Positions 9,954-22,765 of a DNA stretch of 30,907 nucleotides are shown here, piece by piece. A program made the position numbers and the translations under genes. The notes beneath the pieces are model-generated. The model saw only the letters and a list, made by a program, of their open reading frames with translations. It made no database searches and was not told where the DNA came from. Location: positions 20,710-51,616 of the forward strand of contig NAOQ01000464.1 of NCBI GenBank assembly GCA_002751075.1. The letters run 5' to 3'. How positions within the stretch are numbered: the stretch's first letter is position 1; each line of letters starts with the position of its first letter. Source of the stretch: Ichthyophonus hoferi (Eukaryota; Opisthokonta; Ichthyosporea; Ichthyophonida; Ichthyophonidae).

Positions 9954-12900
9954 ATGCTTAAGTGGTTTAAACAGCTGGATGCCTTTCCTAAGGTTTTGGA
10001 CGATTTTCAAATAAGTTCATCTAGTGGTGGTTTAGGTAAGTGTGATATTGTAATTTCGGGTAATGGAACAGGTTTATATACATTATATATAATGCATTAT
10101 ATATGTTACATTATACTACCAAATATAAGTCAATAAATATATGAGGATTACTATATTACTTTGACTATATATATATATATAGCTACTTTAATAGACCAAT
10201 TATTATTTAAAGTGAATGATCTGCTTGATTATCAGTAGTGTCTTGTATCAAAACCCAAGTTAACCATAGGGGGATAGCTGTATAGTGCCTATTTACAATC
10301 ACACCGATTATAATATCTATTTGCAATCACTCTGATTATTGTGCTCATCTACAATCACGCTTACTTAAACCATAGTTTCTAAACGTATTGCAAGTTACAC
10401 GGTAAGATATGTAAAATATCCTTGATCTCAGATCAATTGTGGGTACCTCAAATAGAACATGCAAGATCTTTAACTTATTCCTTACATATTGATAACTATC
10501 TAGATCAATGAATAGTATATAGAAACATCATATGTCAAATAGAATCGAGTACAGTAGATAATATTTCTGTTTCTAACATAATGGATAAAAACACTGGTTG
10601 TGGTCCTGATGTTGTTTATTTTACTGTCATTTTTCTGTAAGTCAATGTTAATGTCAATAGTGAAGATAAAGTGAATAATGAAAAAGGAGGCTTGGTAAAT
10701 TTGAGGTCTATATATGTCAATTAAAAGAAATATACATTACAAAGAAATTAAAAAGAAACCAACGAGAGAGGGAAGTATAAAAGATAAAAACAAAAATATT
10801 CGTTATTTGGTTTGGTTTTAACTGTAAATACATTGCTATGACTTTCTATTTCATTTTTCCTTTTTATTGAAGTTGGAGTTATTGATGAATGATAGGTAAT
10901 CTAGTTTGTATATCTGTACGTGTTCTCATTTAGAACAATATATTGAAACGGTAATAGTACAGGGTAAATTAATATACCCAGTCTTTATTTGAAGCCAGCA
11001 CCCTGACAATGACGCATGTCAGGTGGCGGACTGTAGTACAAACAAAACTAGAAGTCTTGTGTCAATAACATAGTGGTTGATTTATATCATTATAAGCACA
11101 TGTTATGCGGTGAAGCTAAATTTGTATCAAAATGTAAAGCTAATATAATATGATATACAGGAATTAATCTTAATATGAATCATTATTAAGTAATTTTAAT
11201 GAGTAATTTCTACTATTTGATTAATAACAAATTATATTAAAAAAACAGAATGTATCTTATATTCTAATGAATATAAATAAATGAGTAAAAAATCATAACC
11301 GCATATTACATATATTCCAACAACATATACACATCGAGGAACTTAAGTGTTGGACTAATCAAACTAAATTATTCAACTAAAACGTCAGTCGTTTTTAATT
11401 TTATTATCTACATTAATCCAATATCCATCTTTTTACAGTTTCTTTGCTTACATTTGCATTCATCACTATATTGATTACCTCCGAAGCTATGTTCTATACA
11501 AGTATTACTCGGATATATAAGTATACGGTGGATACAAGCAATAACGAAAAAAGTTTAGCTATTAATATTGATTTAGACGTTCACACTATATGTCAAGGTG
11601 GGTCTAGGATGTGACTTTGTAAAGACATAGTCCATATTTGTATATCTAGTATAGTATATATGTGTAGCATATATAATCTAGTATATACAATTTAATATAT
11701 AAAATCGAGAATATATAATGTAGGATATAATAATATGTATATCTGGCTTAATATATATATATGGTAAAATGACGATAGTATTATAGTGTACTACTCATAT
11801 GCTGCTCTATATAGAAAGGCATGAGTTTAAATTAAAATATATATATATATAATTCTCCATACATAACTATTAAAAACTATATGTATGAGATAGTAAGATA
11901 TATACTACCTATAAACACATACACAATTAGATAAAAACTTATGCAGATAAAAGCACGAGTTCACTAACATATTGCTATTATATAGTATAAAGATTAAACT
12001 AACATATAAATTAAATTGGTATATATATTGAATCATTATATCTACAATCATGGAATTATCAATTACCTTATCGTATTAATAATCAAAATTTCATTCCTTA
12101 GTAGATCCCGAGTTAACACATGATTGGCTAGTTTCAATGTTGTGGGAAGCTAATCCAGTTATTTACACACAATTGTATTATACAAACATTGGGTTATATT
12201 AAGAGATATATGACTAACTCCATTTCTGTTTTTATCTATCATAGAAATTGGCGCTGATGTGATAGATCTAAGTGGACTGAGTCACCATACTGAACTGTCA
12301 AAAACTGATGTAAGTGTGTTATATTATATATAGTAATATAGCAATAACATAATATAATATACAAAAATATATATAATGTAAATATATTGGTAGCTATATT
12401 TAAATACAGTAATTTATATATAATGATTATACATTACATCTTTACTTTCATTTTATTTAATTTATATCTATTATAAAAATCTTATAAGACATGGATATTT
12501 ACTATACGCCTACGCATTTATATGCACCCATTATGTACGTATAATATACTTATACCTGCTAAGCACTAGGATAATAATATATCTCTATTGTTTATATCCC
12601 AGCCATACATATTATTACAAAGCTTTGAAACCATATGCTGTCCAAATATTACATTCATCCATAATTTATGTGTTGAAGCATGTGTAATCCGTGACAACAA
12701 CTCCTTATTTACTTATTTGTTTGTATTATAATATAAAATATATTCTATTTATTTGTTAACTGAAATTATTTAAATAGTAGAAATTTCATATGAAACTACA
12801 TATGAAACCCACGTAGTAATGATTTAGATTGAGATTAGTTCCTGTATATCATATTATATTAGGTATACAGTTTGACCCGAATTTAGTCTCGCCGTATTGC

Positions 12901-15900
12901 ATATGTTTAAAATAGTTTAAATTAACAACTATGTGGCTGAGACGGGGCTTCTGGTTTTTTCTACATATAATCTGTCACCTGACATATGTCATTGTTAGGG
13001 TAACGGCTTAAGATCAACACAGGGTATATGTACCCTGTAGTTTTACCGTTTCTAGACTATGAACTGATCAAATTTGAGTCCCATCAGATTGTGTATGATC
13101 TATCACCCCTCCAAGACTTGTGGCTTCGGCAAGTATTTCTACCAAGTATATACATACATATGCATACATGCATATATACTCCGCAACCTAACATATACCT
13201 ATTTTTATATAATCACATATATAATCTTATGGGATGAAGCTATCTTAGCATATTTTTATCTCTCTCCTGTGTTCTTATTTTCTTTATTCCTTTTACCTTT
13301 GTGGACTACTATTGCCCGTATAAGCAATTACTTTCTATGATAGTCAATATATATAATTACACTTACGCCTATTATATAATATTCCATAGAGAGGCAACAC
13401 ACGTTTATTTTATGCTATAATAAAGTATTATTTATTTTATACAATATTAGCGTTTTATTTTTGACATTTCCCTTTTTCTTTTTCCGTACATCTGTGCTTA
13501 ATGCCATCAGTTTAGAAGTCATGAGCTCCCGATTGTTTTCATTATATTTATTTCCACATCTGATTAACAATAGGTAATAGATTAGTGTAGGGGTTTATAG
13601 CTGTGTTGTTTACAACAACGTATAATGGTATACAAGAGATTACAGCAAATTATTGGAATATACTACACAGTATTAGACAGTACTACATAATGCCATTCAA
13701 TACCCTATTATACCATACCATACAATATCATGCAATAGTATCCAATAACCTAGCGTACACTAACTTAACAAACAATAGTCTATCATAAAATATCATACTA
13801 TAACCTCCCATACAATTACCTACCATACAATAAAAATGCAATATTATATAATAATCTATCATGCCATGCCATACAATACTATAAAATAATCAACCATGCC
13901 ATATTATACAATAATCAACCGTGCAATAACCCATTATATCATACCATACAATACTATACAATACTACATAATAACTTATTATACTATACAATGTTCAACA
14001 CTATACTATACAATAACTTATCATGCCATACCATATAATAATCTACTATAAATGAAAGCATAAAGGAAGATATATGTTTACATTTTGTCACAATAAGGCA
14101 GAGAGTTTGAAATTTATTATATTAAAAAGAATACTTCCAATACTAGTAGAAAACATACTATGCATGTATATGCATACTTGTTTTATTAATCATTTATCTG
14201 TTGTAATTTTCTTTATTTGTTTTTTTTTTGCTTATGTCAAACAATCTACTCTTATATTGTTGTATGCAGTCAACAGTTAGGTCAACGTAATGTTGAATTC
14301 AACATACCTGATATAGCTGGTGTTAAAACCCATCTGCATGAAGATATGCCAGAAAGGGAAGGTGGGTAGAATGCTATAATGATCTAAACATGCTATGCAT
14401 ATGTACAAGATTTAATTATATCAGATTATGTTAAGTTATATATTTATCATATTATGCTATGCTATGCTATGTTATATTACATTAGATTGTGTTATATTAA
14501 AATTACATTATATTATGTTATGTTATGCCATGTTATATTATGTTATTCCATATTATGTTACAATATCCCGTGGTGTGGCAGAAAAGCTGAAAGGTCAAGG
14601 AGGAGGTAAGATAACAGAAAAAATATTTATTGGTACAACATTGAGGCAAGTTAATCAATGATAATACAAATTTACATATGATAACATAAGTTAAGATAAA
14701 ATACATAATATTAGGCTGACTAAAGATAATAAAGATAACAAAACGGATACTGATGGCTGTAAACTGGCTGGTGTCGTTAACGTCAGAAGGGTGAGTTTGT
14801 CCTGTTTTGATCTTATTTTCTATTTATTTCATCAATAAAAATATTTTATGCTTATTTAAGTTTACGTATAACCTTAACAGATTTTCTGGATCTTGGTCTA
14901 TAGTACCTAACAACTAATAATAACTCACGCACATGTCGCCCTGTATATATATTAGCAATATAACAATAGAAGTGTGTTGCACATAATTTTATTTTTATAA
15001 AAAGAAACCAAATGTGATATGAATGTATTACCTAGCTGCCTGTCATACTTCAGGTGTATTGCCATATTGCTAGATTATTATATGGTTATATTGGTGCGTG
15101 GCTATATTATTATCACAATTAAAATTTTCGCATTATTTCGTTTTTATTTAAATTATATATTAGTATATTAATAAATTATTACAGTTTTTTTAAGCCAGCT
15201 CTTTACATACTAGAAATAAACCTATAGTATCTAGTTTTAAACCCCTTTGAAGGGGAGATTAAATTAATAGGTACTATTCTATAATTGTATATCTGACTGC
15301 TCTTTTTTTTTTCTGATCTAGACACAATCTTTTTGATTAAACATTTTTCTACCTTTAATGACGCAGAGCATCTTTCTTTATTTTTTATTGTTTTTTCTCT
15401 TACTAATAGTATTATAGTATGCATGATAGTATGTATAATAGTATATATGGTAGTATGTATAATAGTATGTATGATAGTATGTATGATAGTATGTATGATA
15501 GTATGTAAAGTAAAAGAAAGGGGAAATGATTGTAAGATATATAATAAGCAAGAAAGTATGTATGAATAATGGGGAAAAGAATATAGAGCCTCCCTATATA
15601 TGCTTTGGTATATTGGAAGAATAAATAATAATAAAAAATCTTTGGCAAACCCTACTCCCGTGTGTTTCAAAATATGCTTGTTTCATATTATTATTTATTA
15701 TGTTAATGTAATACGTATTAATTGCATCAGTCTTCCTATATTTATATATTATATTTTGAAAAACCAGGCACCTGGATTGGTAAATTGGTTTTAGACCCAT
15801 ATATAAAGACATTACCTAAAGAATAATATACTCACAGAAAGAAAAATAAATGTACATATATAGTAATATAATAATATAGAAGTAGCCAAATATAATATAA

Positions 15901-18900
15901 TGTATTATAATTTATTAGTGCAATAATAAAATAACATAATAGTGATACAATACAATGATATAATATAGTACCAATACAACAAAGATATACAATAATATAC
16001 CAATATCACAGTACATATCTATACCTATACACGTTACAATTTATTTTTCTATGCACGAAAAGAGAGATAGAAATACATAGCATCAATTCCGACCCAAACA
16101 GTATAAGAAAATCAGGTACAAATATTACACTACTCATCCGCCAGCTGTACTTACATTTTATAGTGCAGTCATAACCTATACCAATGCACACTTATATTCC
16201 AAATACAATTAGAAAGGCATTTAGATATGTATGAGCCAATGTAATACATTATTGCTATTGAATTTTTATATAAACATTTACGTGTTAAAACAAGGAATAT
16301 TTATTTAACTTGGGCATTTTTTTGGCTATAATTATATAATGTTTAAAAGTGGAAGCACCTCTTAATTCAGTACTCTCTCAATTTAAAATATATATAAATC
16401 ACAAGGACTAATTCTATTTATCTATATTTAACAATGTTTATATACAAATAAGCATTTAATAATACAATACACTTATTCTAATATTTGCCCATTTATAACT
16501 CAGAGACAATGCATATTCATATGTAATACTACAATATGCGATCTATGATTCATGATCTATGGCTTAAAAAATACTGGCTGCAGGTAGCAGGAAATATCCA
16601 TTTTATGGCTGGTGAATCAATACATGTCCAGGGGGCCCACTTTCACATTAATGCACCTATGGAAGGTAAATATATATATTATTCTTATTATATTTAATAT
16701 ATATGTTCACTATCTTTATTTTGGTGTCAAACATATCTATATACATACATACATATATATTAGCTTATATATTATAGATTATGATTAGCCTGTACCACCT
16801 ATAAATCCAATTCAAACACGGTGATTTTTATAGTTACACTTTTACATCAATGTACCAATAAAGGTCAAATATGGCTTTACACTATTCTTATTATATTTAA
16901 TATATATACCTAATATCATTATTGTGGTGTTTAAAAACGTTATTATTATGAGGTTTGTGTATTTATAACGAGGCATGTACTGGCGGGTTTTGGCTGTAGT
17001 TGGTATAATGTACTAGTATAATAAATTACCCTATGCATATAATCTGTATACATGCTTCCCCTCAATATCATCCTGATAACCATCAAACGAGTAATGCAAT
17101 GGTTTTAAACCTTAGGTAAAACGTTGGATTAGTGTATTATAATTGTAATTATTATAATATTCCTATTTAGTATCATTCTATAGTAGTTGCATTGTTGCAT
17201 ATGATACATATACATATAAACATTTCTTAGTTAACAATTGTTAATATAATGTTATAGAAATTTCTATGGTATCTGTTGTGTGATTATTCTTGCATCTATC
17301 TTGGACAGCAGTTGGCAACAGCTGAAAGTAGTGTGAACAAAATCAAAACAAACGGTCTTTATTTGGTCTTACTGCAAACCTACATATAAAGGTCCTATCA
17401 CAGACGGAAGTTCCTTATACTTACAAGATATGGCATATAGTATATTTATTAATTAATAATCAATAAACCAATCATAAATAAATCAATTAATTAATTCCCA
17501 CTCTAACTATGTTGACCCATGTTGTACATATAAATATATAATAATACTATTTCATTTGGTCTCACTGTAGAATTATCTGTGAAGGTCCTGTCATAGATAG
17601 TAGCCTTTTATACCCAAAATGCCTAACATATAATATATGAATTAATTAATAACCAATAAATTCATCAGCAAATAATTATTTAATTAACTCCCACTATGAC
17701 TAATTTTACCTGTACTGTGTAAATAAATATAAAATAATACCAATTTTATATTAATCTTTTTTAAGTAGCTTATGGTTATAGATTAATAATTAAATATATA
17801 ATTAACATTTAGCCAATATACATAACAAGTAATGCATATATGTAGCTCCCAATCAACCTATATAATACTTAAAATTGGTCTAAATATATATCATAATTAT
17901 ACATTACCAAGAGTCCATAGATAATCCTATCACACTAATTAACTTACCTTTAATCTGTCCAATTCCAAAGTCTAACATATATATGGGTACCAATTATTAG
18001 GCGTAAACCTCTCTCATCGTATCAACCGCCTATCATTTGGTCAAATTTTTCCTGGGGCAGTGAATCCATTGGATGGCGAAATAGTAGTTCTAACAGACCG
18101 TGGGTATTCATATATAATATGACATTGTTTGATATATTAGAATGTATTAAAATATACTATAATATTACATGCATTGAAAATAAACCTAGTATATGTTGTC
18201 TTCAGTTATATTTGATTTATGATATTCATATCATTTTCTAACTATGATTTTTTATCAATTGCATTTTTTCTGAGAATCATTAAAGAGATATAAGACAATA
18301 GAGTATTTTAATTTTTTGGGCCTTTAATATTTGTCTGTTCACTTAATGTGATAGTATAATATCACATGAAATATTAAGATATATAATAATATAATGCAGT
18401 GTTAAATGATGTTATATGCATAGTATAATACAATATTAAATGATAGCATATCGCATAATGTAATATAAAATATTCGAATTTTATTAGTACTATTATTATT
18501 ATTATTAGCTAAGGTTTTCATAAAAATAGCAGCTGTGTAATAATATGTATCTGTGAAGTTTAAACTATTACTTGACTTTTTCATAAATTTCTGACATGTT
18601 GCATATGTAAACATAAGTAGAATTGTGGAAAAAAGTAGAAACAATTTTGGTCTCTCTGATCTGTATATATTTATAAGTGAAAGAATACCAAATGAAAAGG
18701 TGTTATAACGTGTAACCTTGCGTACACGAAGTATTGAGAGGTTAAGGCATATTTTTATTAAATAAAATCTTAATAATAACACGATTTTAAAGAAAGGAAG
18801 TAGGAAGTGAGGTCAATATGATACAAGCGTAATCTTAAAATATTAGCAACTAATTTAAATAAATTACAAAGTAATAGACAGTAATGACTTTATTTTAAAA

Positions 18901-21900
18901 TATATTTTAAATTAATGTTACTGCCTTACATTTTTACACTTATATCTAGATGACGTAACAAAGAAATTACAAAGCTTAAACTAGCTAAAAAAGTACTGGT
19001 AAATAAGAAGTCATATATATATAGTCATGGTAAGGAGAAAGGAAGAATTAAACAAAAGCATATTTTTATTACCCCACTCCCCCCTCATCTCCCCCAAAAA
19101 AAAACAATACTACCTAAGATTAACTACTGAGAAACTTTATTATTTTACTGTGCTATTGGTATTATTTTATTGTGCTGCAACTGTTATATGACTGTATTGT
19201 AATTATTATCTTAAAGTTTTATAGTTGTCTTTTATTAACTAAGAATTATCAGGAGAACATTTCATATTATATTATATTAGTTCATGACACAGAAAAGGTA
19301 CTTTTTCATTCCTTTAATGTGAAATGAATAAACTATATTATTTTATGATATGCTATATATATTATAGTAAAATAGTGTGAAAGTAGAAGTAGAATAGCAT
19401 GGTAGTATAATTGTATAATAATATAATCATAAAGTAATATATTGACATATTAATGTAATAATATAATAGTAAAATAAAATAATAGTACAGTAACACACTA
19501 ATGCAATAACATAATACTATACTAACGTACAAATATAATAGTACAATGGTATAATAGTAGGACAATATAACAATTTAATTATAATAATATACATCTATAT
19601 ATATTTATATCTAAACTCCATTTCCACTTCTACCTCTACTTGTACATATCCCTTTTCTAAAAAAACATTTCTATACAGTAACATCATCAGTGCACTATGA
19701 TGTATCTATAGTTCCTACACAATACCATACCCCTGATGGGATTGTGATTCATACCAACCAATATAGCTATACACTTCATGTTGCACATAAAACACCAGGT
19801 ATGTATATCATATATATAGTGTATTACTACATAAAATGTGTTATTATTTGTGCCAGTAAATTATACTGGGCACTCTTTACAAATTCTGCAAAGTGTATAT
19901 TTATATTTAGAAGTAGAGCAGACATTGGAAATTCAAAGGGGGGAAACGGCGGAGACATTATATATTAGTATGATAATATGAATTCAAAATAATAATAAAA
20001 AACAAGAAATAGATCGCATGAGAGAAGAATAAGACAACAGGCTGTATAGAGAAACGGGCTAAAAGTGATGGTTAAAAATATTAAGAAAGGAAAAGGTATG
20101 ACAGGGTTAATTATTTTAATTAGGTTAGTTAAGATAATCAGGTTAATAAGACAAACAAACAAAAAATGAAAGAATCATACAATACAGAGAAAAAGGAGAT
20201 ATGCCAGCACTGTATAGTAAATAGTATATATAGTTATGTATATATAATCACTCCTATTACTGAAAATATCCTAAGTGTTAGCTGATGTTATCTAAATCAT
20301 ACTCACTATTTTTGTGCCCCTTTATCGATATATATTATTAATAATAATATTGTTACTAGTATTAGTATTATGATTATTATTATCAACTATTATTATTATT
20401 ATTATTGTTTTATTTTTTAATCTCTTTTGGTCATATTATTTTACTTTCAACCAGTCATCAATTATATTCCAGCATTTGTCTCCCATTTATTGGTTCATAC
20501 AAGTAACTGTTGTAATTTCCTTGAACTATTTATCATCTATCTATTTAACTAACTAACAGCCTATCTGTCGATGTCTCTATTTAGGTATATTCATCCGTTA
20601 TGATCTAAACCCAATCTTGATGCAAATTATTGAACAACATCGATCTACCCTTCATACTATTGTTAGACTGGCAGGTATTGCCGGAGGAGTGTTTGCTACC
20701 TCAGGTGATAGTGATATATGTCAATATTATTTGTATATATATATGCATATGTATAGGTATGAGTGCAGTTAACATAGATCTATATATCTATATTTCGATG
20801 TAATATAATGTATGGCGGAAAATTATGCAGAGGGAGTGGGTACATTGAGTAGATATGGGATTACATCTGATATCTTATTAATATATATTCTGTGGTATGT
20901 ATATGTATTAAAATAGAAGATATATTGCTGTTTGTAATGAGATATGATATATTGTAATGAATAATATACTATGGAAATTTATTTAATAAAAAAATTGTAG
21001 AATGTAATATAATATAATGTACAGATCTAATACTAATATATGTTCTGTAGCATGCACATATGCACTATTTGTAGATGTGACTGTATCTTTAATTAATATA
21101 TGTAAATATATATGATTAAGCTACAATAAATCTATTCTAACCTTATTAAGAGGCTTATTTCCTTCAAATACTAGAGATATAACTGGCGCAGCATTCTGAA
21201 ACACGCAAACAGTTATATATATAATGCATAAAAGGCCGTGTTGTCATATTTTTTTTCCTTTTTCTGGCCATCTTTTACTTTCTTTTATTTGTTTTTCTTG
21301 CTATTCATTTTCAATTTTTTGCCTACATTATTTTTGCTTTTTTTTTTTCTTTATATTTTTCTATGTATTTCTTTAAATATAAATATAATTAATATGTAAA
21401 GCTAAGTTCAATATAATGAATTTAAATTATTATAATTCTGTCAAATATAGCTACATATGTAACATAAACAAAATAACTATGGCTATAATTATCTCATTTA
21501 TTAATGCTAAGTTCTAAAGTATTTTATATATAAAATGCTATATTTGGAAAGGATAAAAGTAAAAGGGTTTTTTCTAAAAACATATTGGGGACTCCCTGAC
21601 TCTGTATTGATATTGAATAAAGGCTAGACAGCTTTTATCTTAAAAATTTTGCCTGCAATGATCGACTGCCACCCTGAACATGGGTAAAATAATTATAATT
21701 ACTACACAGGCTACGATCAATATATATATACTAATTACATGGTATTTAAATATAAAATATATGTTGTCAAGATTATTTACATTATGATTTTAGTATATAT
21801 ATACCATAATACCTTGCAATATTATTTCACAATGCCGCCACCACACTCTACTATATATATCAACCTATCTTCATATATACTAAGACTGTAACAGAAAATA

Positions 21901-22059
21901 CATTATCATTTCTTCTATTCAGTTACTCCCTTCTGCTCTAACCCAATTCCTGCCATATCAGCTTTGATACATAGAATTGGTGATGATATTTCAAGAAAAT
22001 GGATTTGGAAATCAACAGATCTGTCTTTAAATTGTATCAAAGACGAGCAACTTCACTAA
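9954..22059 (+). CDS. ERV41: Erv41/ERGIC2-type ER-Golgi cargo receptor subunit (complete)
   Basis: Predicted COPII-vesicle membrane protein that pairs with Erv46/ERGIC3 and retrieves cargo between Golgi and ER. Exons: 9954-10035, 11439-11597, 12245-12309, 13088-13132, 14277-14361, 14726-14790, 16584-16665, 18001-18099, 19679-19798, 20585-20704, 21923-22059. Every junction is GT-AG and keeps frame, giving 352 residues, close to the length I recall for yeast Erv41. Seen: KQLDAFPKVLDDF at 6-18, the family's N-terminal signature; membrane segment near 29-48; lumenal GADVIDLSG near 83-91; conserved Cys in DGCKLAG; VAGNIHF at 168-174; LSHRINRLSFGQ at 198-209 and NPLDG at 216-220; second membrane segment near 289-308; short tail ending KDEQLH, which is not a C-terminal KDEL or dilysine signal. 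ERGIC2 fits better than ERGIC3, whose cysteine-rich insert is absent. The least certain joins are the acceptors at 13087 and 14725 and the donor at 18100, chosen by reading frame. Confidence 0.93.
10289..10374. repeat. Three-copy 28-bp tandem repeat
   Basis: Units begin ATTTACAATCAC (10291), ATTTGCAATCAC (10319) and ATCTACAATCAC (10347), each 28 bp apart and each followed by a partly conserved tail. In intron 1 of the Erv41 gene. Confidence 0.7.
10944..11322 (-). repeat. TGTT...AACA repeat, copy 5, solo-LTR-like
   Basis: Nearly full-length reverse copy (379 bp) in Erv41 intron 1. The plus strand reads TGAAACGGTAAT at the left end and TATTCCAACA at the right end, so on its own strand it runs TGTTGG...CGTTTCA, that is TG...CA as in LTRs. 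No clear target duplication is seen in the flanks. Confidence 0.72.
12671..13054 (+). repeat. TGTT...AACA repeat, copy 6, solo-LTR-like, beside an exon
   Basis: Starts TGTTGAAGCATGTGTAATCC and ends TAGTTTTACCGTTTCTAG. It occupies the 3' half of Erv41 intron 3 and ends 33 bp before the exon at 13088, so its terminus lies within the splice-acceptor region. All family blocks are recognisable. Confidence 0.75.
13670..14045. repeat. ACCATACAATA-type minisatellite
   Basis: About 375 bp of irregular short repeats built from TACCATACAATA, TATCATGCAATA and ATAACCTA-like words, inside Erv41 intron 4 (13133-14276). Open reading through part of it is a by-product of the repetition. Confidence 0.8.
14433..14570. 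repeat. TATGTTATGCTA-type minisatellite
   Basis: Short irregular repeats of TATGCTA, TATGTTA and TATTATGTTA in Erv41 intron 5. The open frame across it has the repetitive Tyr/Leu/Cys composition expected of such DNA. Confidence 0.75.
15407..15512. repeat. 12-bp minisatellite (GTATGTATGATA)
   Basis: About eight tandem units of a 12-bp GTATGTATGATA/GTATGTATAATA motif in Erv41 intron 6. The unit length is a multiple of three, so frames on both strands stay open here; these do not indicate coding. Confidence 0.85.
16638..17000. repeat. Imperfect tandem duplication (~199 bp) overlapping an Erv41 exon end
   Basis: The 3' end of the exon 16584-16665, its donor and the start of intron 7 recur about 199 bp downstream. 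CACTTTCACATTAATG (16638) matches CACTTTTACATCAATG (16837), and GGTAAAT (16665) matches GGTCAAAT (16863). Both are followed by ATTCTTATTATATTTAATAT and then TGGTGT. The downstream copy is decayed. Confidence 0.75.
17345..17740. repeat. Imperfect tandem duplication (~193 bp) in Erv41 intron 7
   Basis: Two head-to-tail units: ATTTGGTCTTACTG at 17361 and ATTTGGTCTCACTG at 17554, then AAGGTCCTATCACAGA against AAGGTCCTGTCATAGA, and finally ATTCCCACTCTAACTA against ACTCCCACTATGACTA. Similarity runs through most of the unit. Confidence 0.85.
20325..20407. repeat. ATT/TAT triplet-rich tract
   Basis: Imperfect ATT and TAT triplets with several interruptions, in Erv41 intron 9 (19799-20584). Confidence 0.8.
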
Positions 22060-22111
22060 ATACAATATAATGATCTGGACTCTTCACACTAATATATCTT
22101 ATGTGGACAAT

Positions 22112-22117
22112 AATAAA
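22112..22117 (+). terminator. Putative poly(A) signal of the Erv41 gene
   Basis: AATAAA 52 bp beyond the stop codon, within AT-rich sequence, at a normal distance for 3' end formation. The motif is common in DNA this AT-rich, so position is the main support. Confidence 0.5.
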
Positions 22118-22131
22118 TATATAATTAATTG

Positions 22132-22206
22132 TTTAAAATAAAATAAAAAATAAACAAAATATGAAAAAAAAAATATGAAAAAAAAGAGAAAAAAAAAGAA
22201 AAAAAG
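22132..22206 (+). repeat. A-rich low-complexity tract
   Basis: Runs of A broken by TAAA, ATATG and GAG, just downstream of the Erv41 gene. It could be simple sequence or the decayed tail of a retroposed element; nothing upstream identifies such an element. Confidence 0.7.
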
Positions 22207-22609
22207 GTAGTATTGGTGCTATAGTGGCTAGCTACTATAGCCTATATATATCATTGATGACAATGACGCCATATATAAACTGTAACTATAACACTAGATA
22301 CTGTAGGCGTATGAATAACAAGACATGTTAGTAGGTTAGTATACATATACATATATGATAGTCCACCGTCAACCAGTATCTTTTATCATATTGTTATCTC
22401 CTAACACCTACATATATATTATCAGGTAATGCAACATGCCATATAGTTATTGTATACTCTACGTAAAAGTTTCTCCTTGACACAAAATTATTTTGTATAA
22501 CATTAGCTCTGTCCTTAAATTTTAAGGCTAAAACAATTCTAGCGGTATTTTTTAATAGAGGAGTGTGTGTATTTTTATGCTAGGTGAAAGCTAAGTCACA
22601 GATCCTCTT

Positions 22610-22765
22610 AATAATATTATATACTACACTAGGCTACACTACCATATACTGCACTATACCAAAATAAAATACAATATACTATACTACACTACACTACAAT
22701 CAAATACACTATCCTGCACCACACTGCAATACAATATGCTATACTACACTACATTACAATTTGAT
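22610..22765. repeat. TACACTACAATA-type minisatellite
   Basis: Irregular tandem words such as TACACTACACTACAATA and TACAATATACTATAC, each of about 10-17 bp, in the intergenic region. Confidence 0.75.

Noticed and set aside
13028-13087. Extending the 45-bp Erv41 exon upstream to the repeat's AG
   Set aside because: The upstream acceptor puts the exon out of phase with the previous one and meets a stop at once, whereas the acceptor at 13087 is in phase and matches the family sequence.
15203-15670. 155-codon minus-strand open frame with His-Thr-Ile repeats
   Set aside because: Created by the 12-bp minisatellite, which cannot introduce stops in several frames; the plus strand is open across it too.
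18402-18782. 126-codon minus-strand open frame inside Erv41 intron 8
   Set aside because: Longest unexplained frame, but it is antisense in an intron, composed of AT-driven residues (Ile, Leu, Phe, Asn, Tyr), and contains an Asn run from a TTA triplet tract. No domain or supporting neighbour exon was seen.
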